Shown: in pieces, positions 33,404 to 44,756 of the stretch | How the letters are laid out: the number at the start of each line of letters is the position of its first letter | Numbering within the stretch: the first letter of the stretch is position 1 | Assembly: GCA_963556695.1 (NCBI GenBank) | Contig: CAUWAG010000018.1 | Location: 620,001-684,000, forward strand | Reading direction: 5' to 3' | Length of the DNA: 64,000 nucleotides | Source of the DNA: Anthostomella pinea | Taxonomy: Eukaryota; Ascomycota; Sordariomycetes; Xylariales; Xylariaceae | Notes under the pieces: model-generated | What the model was told of the DNA's origin: nothing | Databases searched by the model: none | What the model saw: the letters and a program-made list of their open reading frames with translations, nothing else | Position numbers and translations under genes: made by a program

Positions 33404-35101
33404 TATTGTTGAGGTAGATGTATAGTACAAACGAGGGTAAACAGGTACCTAAGCAATCATATTATTGTGATATGATATTGGTGCTGGGAGGCATTACCTC
33501 ACTTGGGGAGAACCTTGATGAAGATGATCAGGTGTGCCTCGGCATCTACGCCCAGGATCATGACAGGCTGACAGGGATGGTCTGGCGGCCTGCAAGTGCC
33601 AAGCAGCTCTGGCAGCTGTGGGGCAGATGCTTGCTATTTGCACGTGACTCCCTCCTGGCTCAGTCTCAACTCTCCATCAACGCATTTCCATGCCAGGAGT
33701 CGAGGACAATAGGGAATCCTTGGTGCGCATCTTATCAACATAATTCGAGATCTATTTGCAGATCTCACAGACTTGTTCCCATTCAACCGCTACGCGAATT
33801 CGACTAGGCTGGTGCGTTCTCTTGCCTGAAGCGGCTGACCGTCCGACATCTCACACCTTCCGCTCACCGCAGAATATCGGTATCCACCAGCATCATCAAC
33901 GCCGGCAGTCAGCGGGGAGTATACTTTTTGACGAGGCCGAAGGATTTCGCTAAGACGCACCGAGTAAGCAAACCATTTCGTTCACCTGCCATGTTCTCTC
34001 CCCTGAATCCCCTCCATCTGTAAGGGTCGCCTATGCTGAATCGCAACACCACCTAGACCTGTAAGAGCGCAGCCGAATAGTCGAGGAGCGCACATCTGAT
34101 AGAGAGCTCTTCGGGATCGGAAATTGCCTTCGAGTTGAGGAACCGCTCCAATCCAATCGAGCCGGTCGCACAGCTCAGCGCGCCAGCCATACGAAGGGTC
34201 TTTGCCCAATCTCAACAATACCTCGTAAGTGCCAGCCTATGTCAGGTCAGATAGACAGTTTTCGCTTGAGTCTCGTATTTTTCATGTGTTTCGACCCAAC
34301 TGTATCTCGGAGAAGTACTCATTCCCCTTCGCGCTTGAGTGACGACGATGGAAGTTGTCATGCTTCCAGAATCAAGGAGGTCAGAGTTGTTCGAGTGAAA
34401 GAAAGCAAAAGCGAAAGGTTCGGACCAGGCAGGGGGGAGAGTGAGAGAGAAACTCAGCCGTGATGATGTGTGACAAAACACTCGGCTGTGACCGGTGATG
34501 GTCGCGCAAAGACAAAACCCCCAGTCGAAAAGTTCCACGGTGCAGACGATCGATCTGTCAATCACGTGGCGGGCGCGCGGCTGGGCGGCATCTAGGCTGG
34601 CTGTGCTTTGTTGGCTGCAAGGTGGTGATTGCTGTTGCTGTCTTTGGATTGTGCGTTGCCTCACACTCACATGTCCATTATCGAATCCAAGTGGCCAAGG
34701 CTCACGGCTCCTCCTCCAATCCCGATCCAGATATAGATCGCACCCCCCGACCCAATCCTAGGGAAAGTCAAGCCCTGCGGCAGCTTGCCTCATCGGGGTC
34801 CACGGGTGTTTGCTGCCAGCCTGCGACACCGTGTCACGACGGCTGGGTCTTGATCTTACGCCGCAAGCTTATTTCAACCTCCCAACCAAACCAGCGCACG
34901 CTACCACCTCCAAAAATCATCCCTCACAGCCAGCGCCTGCCCCCATTCCTCCATCCTTCAGGTCATTCAATCCACCGAGACAGCCAGCAAGCCCACCAAG
35001 CCAAGTCACAGACCAGATATACATCTCCTGTCTCACCCATCCATCATCCATCATCCATCACCAACCAAGACCAGACCTGTCATCCCTTGCCTTTGTCCGA
35101 A
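33404..35101. other. Intergenic region between divergent genes
   Basis: Upstream of the peroxin (minus) and ies2 (plus). No gene supported. From about 34690 to 35100 the plus strand is rich in CCA and CATC runs, a probable 5' leader of ies2. Confidence 0.5.
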
Positions 35102-36529
35102 ATGGCTTCTCGCCCTCGTCGCGCTGCGGCCCAGAAGGCCAACACAGCAATCACTGACATGGTCGACAGCGACAACCACACAAGCAGTCGAACAGGCAGG
35201 ACCATGTCATCCAGGACTTCTCGCCGATCTGAGGATAAGAGTGCCGTTGCAACGGTCTCGCGCGGCCCTCCCTCGTCACCCTCAGATTCTAACCCGCATA
35301 TCCATCTGACAGTCAAGCTTCCGGCAAGTAAGCTTCGCCAGGCCACATCCAGCCGCGCCGGTCAATCCAGTCGCCAGGTCAGCCGGGAGAACTTCGTTGG
35401 AGGTGAGATCATCGAGGGTAAGAGAAATCGATCTCAGAAGAAGAGCTATGTGCTCGACACTAGTGATGATGATGACGACGACGACCCCGCCGCACCCGAC
35501 GGCGACGAGGATGATGACGAAGACGCCGAGGGCGAGGATGATGACATGGCCGATATGGACGAGGACGACGCCGAGGGCGAAATCATTGTCGATGACACCA
35601 TGGATATTGACGCTGATGGAGATGAGGACGACGAAGATGCCGAAGGAGAAGACGACGACGACATGGACCTGGATCAGATCCCACCGGCAGCGTCCGTCAT
35701 CAAGGTCTCCAAGGCGCCTGCTAAGAGCGGCATCACCAGCAAATCCAAGACATCCAACAAGCCCCCTCCTGTAAAGCCTGTAATTCCCCAGGCAACAGAC
35801 AGTGACGACGATGAAGAGCTGAGTGAGCTTGAAAGCGAAGCAGATGAGATACAGGACACGGTGAAAGTCGGAGGGGGAGACGAGGAAGATGCCGAGGGCG
35901 AAGACGACGAGATCGAAGAAGCCGAGCCAGCCGAAGAGGACGACGGGCTCGGTAGCGACGACGACGACAGTGACGGCGAGGCTCCTGATCTGACCAAGAT
36001 GACAAAACGGCAGCGCGCTCGGTTCGAAGAGAACGGGGACTCGCTCATGAAGTTGTCTGATGGCAAGTTTATACCACCCCACGTGGGGAGCGAAGACATT
36101 GGCTAATGCAATATAGAAGTGCAAGCAAAGAAACACTTCACTGCCGAAGAACTGTCAATGCGCCGCTCGGAGATGGCCCGTCGACGACGGAATCTCAGCG
36201 AGAAGCGAACTGAGGAGGTCAAGGTAGGTCGATCACTGGCTAACTGATATATATGGTTCCAAACCAACTGACTCGAACAACTATAGATGGAAACCATCAA
36301 CAAGCTCCTCAAGAAACAAGCGCCCAAGATCAGCCGCAAAGCCCAGTTGCTTGCAGACGCAACTCCAGATCCCGAGTCCCAAAGAGCCAACCCCATCTTT
36401 GTGAGATGGGTCAGCAATAAGGATGGCAGCCGAGTCTCTGTGCCTGAGGAGATGCTAGCTGGTCCGGCTGGCCAGGTCTTCATTCCCGGTGGTCTGGGGC
36501 GCGGCAAGATGGTGGAGGAAGTTTCTTGA
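35102..36529 (+). CDS. ies2: INO80 chromatin-remodelling subunit, Ies2/PAPA-1 type
   Basis: Three exons (35102-36062, 36117-36223, 36287-36529) give 436 residues. The N-terminus is Ser/Arg-rich (MASRPRRAAAQKANTA). Residues about 120-300 are extremely acidic, with repeated DDDDDD and DAEGEDD runs. The C-terminus carries the PAPA-1-like region: KKHFTAEELSMRRSEMARRR, then NLSEKRTEEVKMETINKLLK and KQAPK. This region is the signature of yeast Ies2 and animal INO80B, which regulate the INO80 nucleosome-sliding ATPase. The first intron is non-canonical: G|GCAAGT donor and ATATAG acceptor, 54 bases. Splicing it gives the expected SDEVQAKKH join; without it the frame stops at 36104-36106. The acidic stretch probably contacts histones (inference). 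Confidence 0.87.
36063..36116 (+). other. GC-AG intron of ies2
   Basis: 54-base intron with donor GCAAGT and acceptor ATATAG, and a GGCTAATG branch-point-like motif 15 bases before the end. GC donors normally have otherwise strong consensus, as here. Confidence 0.75.
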
Positions 36530-38570
36530 GGGTATATGGTGGCTCGTACAGTTGTACTGCATATGGTGCATTGTTCCTGATCATCGTTTGCGGCCCTGCC
36601 TTGAGTTTCCGGGGATTTGCACTGCAACAAACAGTAATTGATGCAAGGCAGATGACTCCTCGGATGACCTCATATCGTGAGTTGTCACTGGCGTATCTTA
36701 GTATCTCTTTCAGCTACAAGCTGGGAACATGGTTACCTAGGTACGCATGAATGAACAACATACGTATGTACTATGAAGCTGAACACGGTCAATTCGTCGT
36801 CAGACTACAGCATAACCTAGTCGTGTCTCAGTAACTTTACTTATGGTGATCTTAGGTTGATAATGTTTAGTCATTGCGCATGTTTGACGTATGACGCGAC
36901 AGGTTGGCAGTTCTTGAGATGAATACTTCCGGAATCGCAACTCTTTCGGCTTGACGCGTGATTTCCCCACACAAGCAGACATACCAGACTCCGATTTATG
37001 ATTTATTCTAGGCTGTTATTCTGGTATCTGCTCTTAGGTTGCACAGCTGGCGGCATGATTTCACCTCCAACCATCCTCCATTACTACCTAGTCGCCCTAG
37101 ATGCCGAGTCTTGTTGCTGGCTGCCTCATGATGGTCCTTTCTACTGCAATAACCACAACTATAATCGTTCACTTTCCTACATCCGTGTCACTTTTGTGAT
37201 GCGCATTAGTTACAGGTCTATCATGGAGAGCCGGAGACATTTGGCTGATTCATGGCTCGTGGTAATCAAGTTGGTCTGTTCATTCACTACTGCACACGCT
37301 ATATAAATGCCTGCATTTGATACGGAAGTTTCAAGCGAATATCTGCTCGTTACACCGACTTTTGATTTGCTATTGTGCTCATTCGCTTGACAGGGGCCCC
37401 GTGCGCTTGTGGGCCTTTATGAGTAAGCAAAAGGATGGGATGAAGCTATCGTCAACTTCAGCCTTCCAAATCCACACCAGGACGTATTATGATTGCTTTA
37501 TGTTCCAATCTTCCGGTCTCGAGGGGCGTTTGCAGTGGGAGGGGGTGACTCCTCGGCCTCGTGCTGTATGAATGGTGGAGTCGAGTCCATTCAATGAGAA
37601 ATGATGCTATCATTCCCTGCCATTATCCCTCACCCACGTGTTGTAGCAATCAATACTTCAATGGCTCGGCTCATTCAGGAGCACCACATTCTTTTCCTCT
37701 ACCACACAATTGGCGAGGGGGCCTAGTGAAGTGCTGCACAGCTCCTATTCAGCACACAATACACACCGCCATTTGTCATCCTGCACATTGTCTCTACAAC
37801 CCCTTTCCCAGACACGCCCCCTAGATCACCGAGCCCTTCCGAAGCTTCTTAAACAACGTTCTTACTGCATCATCCAGTACGACTAACTTTACTTCCTCTC
37901 TGGCTTTCTTCGCTACCGCGATTGGTATCCAAGCAACCCTCACATCACCTTGGGACACCCGATTCAAGAACACAACCAAACTGGTAATCCAAGTCATCAG
38001 AGTGACCGGTAAGTCACATTTCAGCTACACTCACTGCCTTTTGATTGCCCTTGGCCTCCTACTGAGGGCTTTGCTCCTTGTACGACGTCCCCTTCCACCA
38101 TCCACAGTCTCCCTTGCAGATTGACTTCGTCTCTACCATCACGACGACTTCGTGGAGCGTCGAGCTCAACTGGCAACCCTTTGCCGTCGCCTACGTTGTT
38201 CTATCTACCTGCACTTGCTAGTGGAACTGTCCCGCAGCTCGCACTGCAACTCAGTCAGTAGATCCAGGCTACGACTGGGTTTATCATTGAGCTCTTCGAC
38301 CGCAAGGAAAGAGCCAAACCTGAATGCCCCAAAATACAACAATAAGCAGAGCCCCCGTGCTGTACGCAAAGTTGAACAAAATAAAATGCCACAGCCAGCC
38401 CCATCCCCCATACCAGCCTGTCAACACATACCAGCCCGGCTCGTCCTTACCAACCGCAATCACCAGTTCACTTCCCTTCCCCCCTCTGCCCCCAGGGTAT
38501 GCACACGATACCGAGCTCACCGAAGCCGCTACGCTTGACCGCAACTTTCGATCCTCGCATACATATCTGG
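36530..38570. other. Intergenic region
   Basis: About 2 kb without a supported gene. The part from 37600 onward has alternating C-rich and T-rich tracts, as in a promoter and leader for the gene at 38670; a TAACTTTAC segment lies near 37880. Confidence 0.45.
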
Positions 38571-38663
38571 AGATCAATCGCTAACGAGCTCTGCCACCAG
38601 CAGATCAATCGCTAACGAGCTCTGCCACCAGCAGATCAATCGCTAACGAGCTCTGCCACCAGC
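38571..38663 (+). repeat. Three perfect 31-bp tandem repeats before a start codon
   Basis: The 31-base unit (AGATCAATCGCTAACGAGCT, then CTGCCACCAGC) occurs three times, at 38571, 38602 and 38633, without a mismatch. It ends six bases before the ATG at 38670, so it lies in the 5' leader. Confidence 0.95.
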
Positions 38664-38669
38664 AGTACC

Positions 38670-40264
38670 ATGCCGTCCAACGGAGACCACAGCCCCGAGC
38701 GGGAGTCGACCCCGAAAAGTGCCAAGAAGCAAAATGAAAAGATCGTCGACGAAGAGGCCAAGAGCGAGCGTGCCGCCCGAAAGCGGCTCAGAACCGGCTG
38801 GCGATCTGGCGCTTCCGAGAGCGAGAAACAGAGAGCTATACGACTGGCACTCAACACCCAGCTGCCCGGTGGCCGCAAATATAGCTGGCTTAATCAGGTA
38901 CGCCAATCCAATCCAGAGCAGATCACCCCTTCGATCGAGCTTAGATCAATGGTGGACAATACTATCCGCCCTATCCCCTTTAGCGATCTGACTTCTCCAA
39001 TTGATGCAATACAAGCTAACCAGCACTAATACAGAAGCCAGAAAGCGTCGCAGAGACACTAGGACCCGAGAAAGCCCGAGAGCTGGGCATCACGACGGGG
39101 AAGATTGCCCAAGAACTCGGCATCGGAGAGTTTCAAGAGGCGCCCACCAAACTCACCATCGACTTCGAGGGCGTGCGGGGAGCCGGCTTCAACATGAACA
39201 AAGCTGAACTCGAAGCGATGATCCGCGATGCTGGTGCCTCGGATGAGCAGGTTGAGGCGGTCAAGAAATCAAACGAACCCGTGCTGCCGACACCCCGGAG
39301 ACCGCGAACCGAGAAACCTTCTTCACCCCCTCCGTCCGCGGCACCGCGTCGTCGAGCCCCAAAGACTAAGAGAAGTGGCGAAGAGACTACTCCGGTATCT
39401 GCGAAGAAGAAGCAGAAAACTCAGGAGAAGCAATCGACCAAGCCCACAGAGAGGCCCACTGGGGATAAGGTCATCGAGATCGTTGACTTGTCTGATGAAC
39501 AGCCTTTCCCTGCATCCTCTGCTGTGTCTGAGTCTTCTACCCTCGCGAATCCGGCACATCCAGCGTATACCTCCACCTCGCCTGTTACACCCGATTCTCA
39601 TCCGTTGCAGCCAGCGGCAAAGCCGCGCGGAATTACCAAAGCTCGAACGTCGTCGAGAGGCTCTCCTGTTGGAAATACCAGTCCTTCTACCACGACCACT
39701 GGGTCTGATGCGCATACCTTTTCCCCGAGCACCCAGGCTACGATACTTGCACCTCCGACCACGCACAAGAAGCATCAGCCTTCAATTATAAATCCCGTCA
39801 CGAAATCCTTCCATACCACGAACGAAAACATACCTAGAATCAATCCACCTCATCGTTCAGTTGGTGGATGGGTAACAGCAAACCACCCCGGGTTTCCATC
39901 CCGTCTACCGAGCAATCGTACCACCCCTGGGGCTACGTCGCACGAAGGCATTCGGCATCAAGTGTCTCCGCCTCTGCGTAGTACAGTTCAACAGTCGACT
40001 ATTGCTGGTACAAGCACAGCCCTTGCGTCTCCGTATCTTATACCAGAGCAGATACCGACACAATTGGCGACAAAGGCAACGGCACCAACGACTGTACCGA
40101 CGCCGCCAGAGGCATCGATGTCAACGTCGAACACCAATACAAGCGTGGATAACACCCGGTCACGAGCCCCTAGCTACGCAAGACCAATCCGTGAATCTGG
40201 TGGACCGTCATGCCCTCCTGGAATGCTCACTTTTCCGACCCCTGCTCCTACTTCATCCCAGTAA
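38670..40264 (+). CDS. Basic, mostly disordered nuclear-type protein
   Basis: Two exons (38670-38897, 39035-40264) give 485 residues, joined in phase 0 by a GTACGC donor and an ATACAG acceptor. The N-terminus is charged (KQNEKIVDEEAKSERAARKR). A folded-looking segment follows at about 77-140 (EKARELGITTGKIAQELGIG; TKLTIDFEGVRGAGFNMNKA; ELEAMIRDAGASDEQVEAV). Then come Lys-rich basic clusters (RRRAPKTKRSGEE; SAKKKQKTQEK) that could act as nuclear localisation signals. VIEIVDLSDEQ looks like a SUMO-interaction motif: a hydrophobic core followed by acidic residues. The C-terminal half is Ser/Thr/Pro-rich and ends in TFPTPAPTSSQ. I do not recognise the family. A nuclear regulatory role is inference from composition only. 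Confidence 0.72.
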
Positions 40265-42325
40265 CACACCAGTATAAGGACATGGTAATGCAGAGACAGA
40301 GCTTTGGAAGAAGCAATCTCGAAAATATCGGCGTTCCATGTACGAGCTGGGCTCTTGCAGTACCCGGAAGACTGGGAGCTTCTGCTCACCTCCTATCTTG
40401 CTCACCCCCTACTCTACCCAACCCTTGCTCTACCCAACCCTTGCTCTACTAAACCCTTGCTACACTTAACCCTCGGTACACTCAACCTCGCTACACTCAA
40501 CCCTTGCATTACGCACCTCCTTTTCTTTGCTACCGTCCTATTACATTACATATTACGGCAGTGCTGTCACACCACCTGCCGGTGCACCTACTCACCTGGC
40601 TGCTGAGATAGCTGTCACCGTTGCTAAGAACACCACCACTGTCAGCGTTACTATCACGTACCGCCATACCCCCGACTCTGAAACACAACCGGTACAAGCC
40701 ACACGTCCGCCGTAGTGCTATCGGCGATCATGACGGCACCGCGGACGAATTTGTTCTGATGGTCTTCCCCATTAACTTAGGAGAGGGATTCGATTCACAG
40801 CGTCTTCATTCGTAATTCTTACTTTCGTTTCGCCCCAGTTGTTGCTATAACAGGTTAGCTAACCGAACCCCATTCTTCTATCACAGCGTTTTCACCTTGT
40901 TGTAGTATCACTGAATTTGATTTTCTTACTTTGCCTTTCTGTTTTGTGTTTTGCGTGTTTTGCTATGTTTCTGTGTCCGCGTTATTTATTGCTGCTTGGG
41001 TTCTGTCTTAGAATGTCGCTAGTGGCGTTGAGGTTGAGGGAGAAGACGAACACAGTTCAGCCATGAGCCACCAAAAAAACCATTGTTTATTTGCTCAAGG
41101 TTGTGGCAGAGCCTGAATTGATTCCACAACATCGATATCATCTCAATCTGCTGGGTTGGGAACACGAAGTCTGTCTTGGAATGTGCTGACTTCGCCTCAT
41201 GTGACTGGTTTGCAGGATCTAAACTTATGAAGGTGAGTATTTTCATCTTACATGCCTGTAATTCCTAGTGTGGTAGTGGGCAACGTGCTCAGTTGATCTG
41301 CTGTTGAAAAGCACATACTCACTACAGAGTTTCTCACATGACGTTATGCCTCCAAGAGGGCTGCAATGAACGAACATGCTATAGGGTTTAGACCCAAATT
41401 GCGACGTCCAGCGAAGGAAACCGGAAACTGATCTATACCGGGGGCAGGTTGACTTTCTTTGAAATGCACAGCAGTTAGTACCATCGCATCTCACATTGGG
41501 TCGGTGTGGTCTATGTAATGAGATTGTCTAAGTATGGATTCAAGTCCGGTATAGCTGCGATACTTTCTGACTAGGGTATCTAGTGGAGTAGACTCAGCAT
41601 TTGCGACTCCAACTGGGCCTACTCTGTCATCCTCCCTTTCTAGATGGGTCGGACACGGTCAACGGCTTCAACCCCCTCTCGCACCCCAAGGCATCGCAGA
41701 CCCCGGTCGTCTTCCCTTACCATATCGCATCGGATTTGAAAATGTAACCTGGGGTGGGCATAGAACATGGTGTCTTTTCAGTGCACAATTGCTCCCTATA
41801 GCTCGAAAGGACGATTGGGTTGTCGGCGAGGACCATAGCTAACCGCTAAAATGCAGAACTCGCGTTTTCCCGAGTAAAGAAGAGAATCTGAAGTTTTCCG
41901 AAGAACATTGCAGAATCCAATGTCCCGAGATGCCATGCGGGTTGATACCGGAAGGCAAGTCAGCTCCAACAGTACCTATGCAGCATATTCGCGGCGGCTC
42001 CCTCAGTTTATGCTGAAACACTGGTATGTGGGGCGCCGAGTCCGTCCAACGTCCCCAATGGACCGACTACCTACCTAGGTACCTAGGTAGGTACTCACCT
42101 GCGTGCTCGCGTGTAAACCTCCAGCTGCAGATTAGCATCATCAAGGGAGACAGACGTAGGCTTGTGATAATTAACGGTGAACTACTTCATTGGTGGCCCA
42201 GCTGCTGGCAATGGGTTCTGGCCTTGACTTCTCGAATACGGGAAGTGAGACTGGCAGCGTTTATGAGAGGTAATATCTCAGGGCCTGGGTGTGTAAGTAC
42301 GATGCGTCGAGAGGTGTGGTATTAG
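40265..42325. other. Intergenic region with a minisatellite
   Basis: No gene supported. It contains a 16-base minisatellite at 40412-40508, low-complexity T-rich DNA near 40920-41000, and a palindromic CCTAGGTACCTAGG tract near 42074. Confidence 0.5.
40412..40508 (+). repeat. 16-bp minisatellite, about six units
   Basis: The unit CTCTACCCAACCCTTG is repeated twice perfectly and then about four times with point changes (TACACTCAACCCTTG and similar). It lies 150 bases after the stop of the upstream gene. Confidence 0.85.
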
Positions 42326-42340
42326 GCTGACAAGCCTATG
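42326..42340. other. 15-bp target-site duplication of the LINE, left
   Basis: GCTGACAAGCCTATG, identical to 44742-44756; it directly abuts the T-rich (poly-A on the minus strand) 3' end of the LINE. Confidence 0.85.
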
Positions 42341-42569
42341 TTTGTTTGTTTGTTTTGTATTTAACGTGGGGGGTAGCTCCTCAGTAGTGCAAACCACGCC
42401 TCCCAGAGCCTCTGTATCGCAGGGTTGTGGAGGTCTCAAGATAATAAGTACAGTCAGTCCCGCTCACGGGCTCATCCCCGTTGTTGCGGCGGTATGACCT
42501 TGGGGTCATCCATCTGGTCCCTCAAGAAAAACTATCTATCGGGGGCAGATTGTTGAAAAGAACTTGCTC

Positions 42570-43680
42570 TTCTCCACGAATTTTGTCCATTCTATGCTCC
42601 TCTTCCCTAAGTATTGTAAACAAGCTGTCCTAGGCGAGTACCTAGGCAGTAGCCGGTTTTTCCCCAGCCTCTTACAAAAGAAAATATGTTGTGGTGTTTT
42701 TTTCTTACCATAGTTGCAGTGATCATTCGAGTCTATATGCCCAAAGCGTTCATAGTATCTGGCAAAGTCGCCATGTCCAGATCTGGCCGCTAGAAGTCTG
42801 TATAAAGTACTCCTCTTAAAAGATATAAGGTCTCTTTTAGTTACTGTATATGAGTATACTTCTTGATATCTAGGTTCTGATTGGTCTTTCTACCATTGGT
42901 TGAACTCTTTCTTGTCCTTTTTTTTTTTGAGATCTCTTTTGACCCAAGAGATTATAGGAAGGTTTATTGTGTCTGTTTCTAGCATGGCACCCTTTTTTAT
43001 TAGTGTGTCGGCAGCTTCGTTGCCATCAATATCTCTGTGTCCAGAAATCTATTTGACGGTCACTCCAGGAGTGTGTGCTGTGGCAAGTTCTTGAAATTAT
43101 AGAAAAATGTTCTGTGATGTCTCGGGTGGAGTCCCATTGAGCCCGTCTACCACTGACGTGTTGTCCAGGCAGATATATAGCTGTTTTCCGTGTCCAATTG
43201 CCCTGGCTGCTGCAAGACCTTAGAGAGTACTATGGACTTTAGCATCTACTACTTCTGCTTAGAGAAGTCTGCCCTTTCCCCGGTATATTTCTTGTGTAGT
43301 GCCGCCTTTCCTGATGGTATAACCCCATCCAGTGCGGGTTGTGCCTTGGTCGTCCAATTATGATCCATCTGAATAGATGACAAGGTCAGTGTTCACGTTT
43401 CTCTCCTGTAGCCATTGCTTAAAGAGCTCTATTTTTTTGTTTTTGTCTTTGCGGATTAGGGACTTCTTCCATAATGGCCTGGTAAGTATTGGTCTCTGGA
43501 AGTCAGGGACTAGTTGGAAGCTCCTTTGTAGCCTTGTTAGATTCTTGCAAGCTTGTATTTAGAGCCTGCTAATAAGAGGGTGTCTCTGGTCTATTCGTCC
43601 TAGTCGGAGGCCGTGACGTCGTCTTATTGACTCTGCAAGAACTCCTGCTGGGGGAATCTGCGATTTAAAGTGTAGGATAT
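42570..43680 (-). pseudogene. RNase H-like and C-terminal part of the LINE
   Basis: Pieces typical of the RNase H and tail of Tad/I-like LINE polyproteins are visible in broken frames. Examples are an ISGHRDIDGNEAADTLIKKG segment near 43050-42990 and a Cys/His-containing tail near 42720-42690 (HIDSNDHCNYGKKKTPQHIF). Numerous stops interrupt them. Confidence 0.6.
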
Positions 43681-43726
43681 GTCCAGGGTGTGTTTTCTAG
43701 ACTGGCAAGATAGCCCTGATCGCTGT

Positions 43727-44741
43727 TCATAGTACGGCATCTATTGTTCCAAGAAGCCCCTTAATGCGACATGCTGATGTCCTACCTAAGCTCCCAACTT
43801 TCTCGATTCCTGGGTACCAGGCCTCCAGGCCGTGTGTAAGAATAAGAATAACACAAGCTTTCATAGCCCTCTTGGTTGACTTTATTGGAAGTCCTTTGAT
43901 TGTGTTGTATAGTCCTCGAAGGTGATTTGTTACCTTATTAGCTTTTTTGGCCCAGTAAGAAACGTGATTTTTGAAGTTTAGTTTTCTATCCAGGAAGACA
44001 CCCAGCCATCGCATGGAGTCCTTTGCTGTTTTGTTCATTGTTCTATGGCGGACTGGGGGGTTGTCTGAGTTCTTTTTCTTTGAGAAGTACATGATCTCAG
44101 TTTTGTCAGGGTCAAATTCAATAACGTTGTTATGTCCCTATTGACTGAGCAAATAAAGATTTTTAGAAGTCTCTATAACTATTTCCTTAAGATTCTTTTT
44201 AATGCAGAGAGTCGCTAGGTTATCTGCATATCCAAAATGTCTCCTTTTCATACCAAGTCGGGCACAGATTGGCTCTGTATACAGCATGTAAAGGATTGGA
44301 GAGGCTGGTGAGCCTTGTGGTAGCCCACAAGTGAGAGCTTTAATATCGGTCACAATACCTTCAAACTGAACCCTTGCGGACCGCTCGGACATGAATGACT
44401 GGACCCATCTTATGAGAAAGCCCGGCCAGCCCTGTTCTCTCATGCGAACCACCAGCCGTCCCATTAGGGCAGCATCAAAGGCCCCTTTCACATCTGACGT
44501 GACTACTGTTGTAACGAGGCCTTGGTCGAGGGCCTGCTCAATATCGTGTATGAGTGCAGCTACCAGGTCGGTGCCAGAGCGCTTTGGTAGAGCTCCAAAA
44601 TATTGTGGAGCTAGAATTTCAAGTTTGACAACAAACCAGGTAATTCTTTTCGCGATGAGTCGTTCTAGGCCTTTGCCAAGACACGACAATAGCGATATTG
44701 GTCTGTAGGCCCGGGGATTGGAGTAGTCTTTCTTTCCTGGT
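43727..44741 (-). pseudogene. LINE reverse transcriptase relic
   Basis: Frame one (44741 to 44138) carries reverse transcriptase blocks: PGKKDYSNPRAYRPISLLSC, then LVTTVVTSDVKGAFDAAL, then LTCGLPQGSPASPILYMLY and FGYADNLATL. The catalytic YADD motif reads YADN, and the frame stops at 44138 (LLSQ). A second frame (44092 to 43727) covers the thumb (MRWLGVFLDRKLNFKNHVSY; HGLEAWYPGIEKVGSLGR). The order and motifs match the Tad/I-like clade of fungal LINEs. The Asp-to-Asn change in the active site and the stops make it dead. Confidence 0.82.
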
Positions 44742-44756
44742 GCTGACAAGCCTATG
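44742..44756. other. 15-bp target-site duplication of the LINE, right
   Basis: GCTGACAAGCCTATG, perfect copy of 42326-42340, at the truncated 5' end of the element. Confidence 0.85.

Larger units (their letters stand above)
42341..44741 (-). mobile_element. 5'-truncated non-LTR retrotransposon (Tad/I-like LINE)
   Basis: 2401 bases on the minus strand between identical 15-base duplications. The 3' end (low coordinates) is TTTGTTTGTTTGTTTTG, the complement of an A-rich tail. The 5' end begins within the reverse transcriptase (PGKKDYSNPRAYRPIS), so over half of a full element is missing, as expected from aborted target-primed reverse transcription. Reverse transcriptase, thumb and RNase H-like parts follow in order. 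Several stops and frameshifts make it non-functional. Confidence 0.88.

Noticed and set aside
35282..36136. Minus-strand frame of 284 codons opposite ies2
   Set aside because: Complement of the GAC/GAG-rich acidic coding stretch, which gives long hydrophobic antisense frames by composition alone.
40783..40800. GGGATTCGATTCACA resembling a tRNA B box
   Set aside because: No A box at a suitable distance and no foldable arms.
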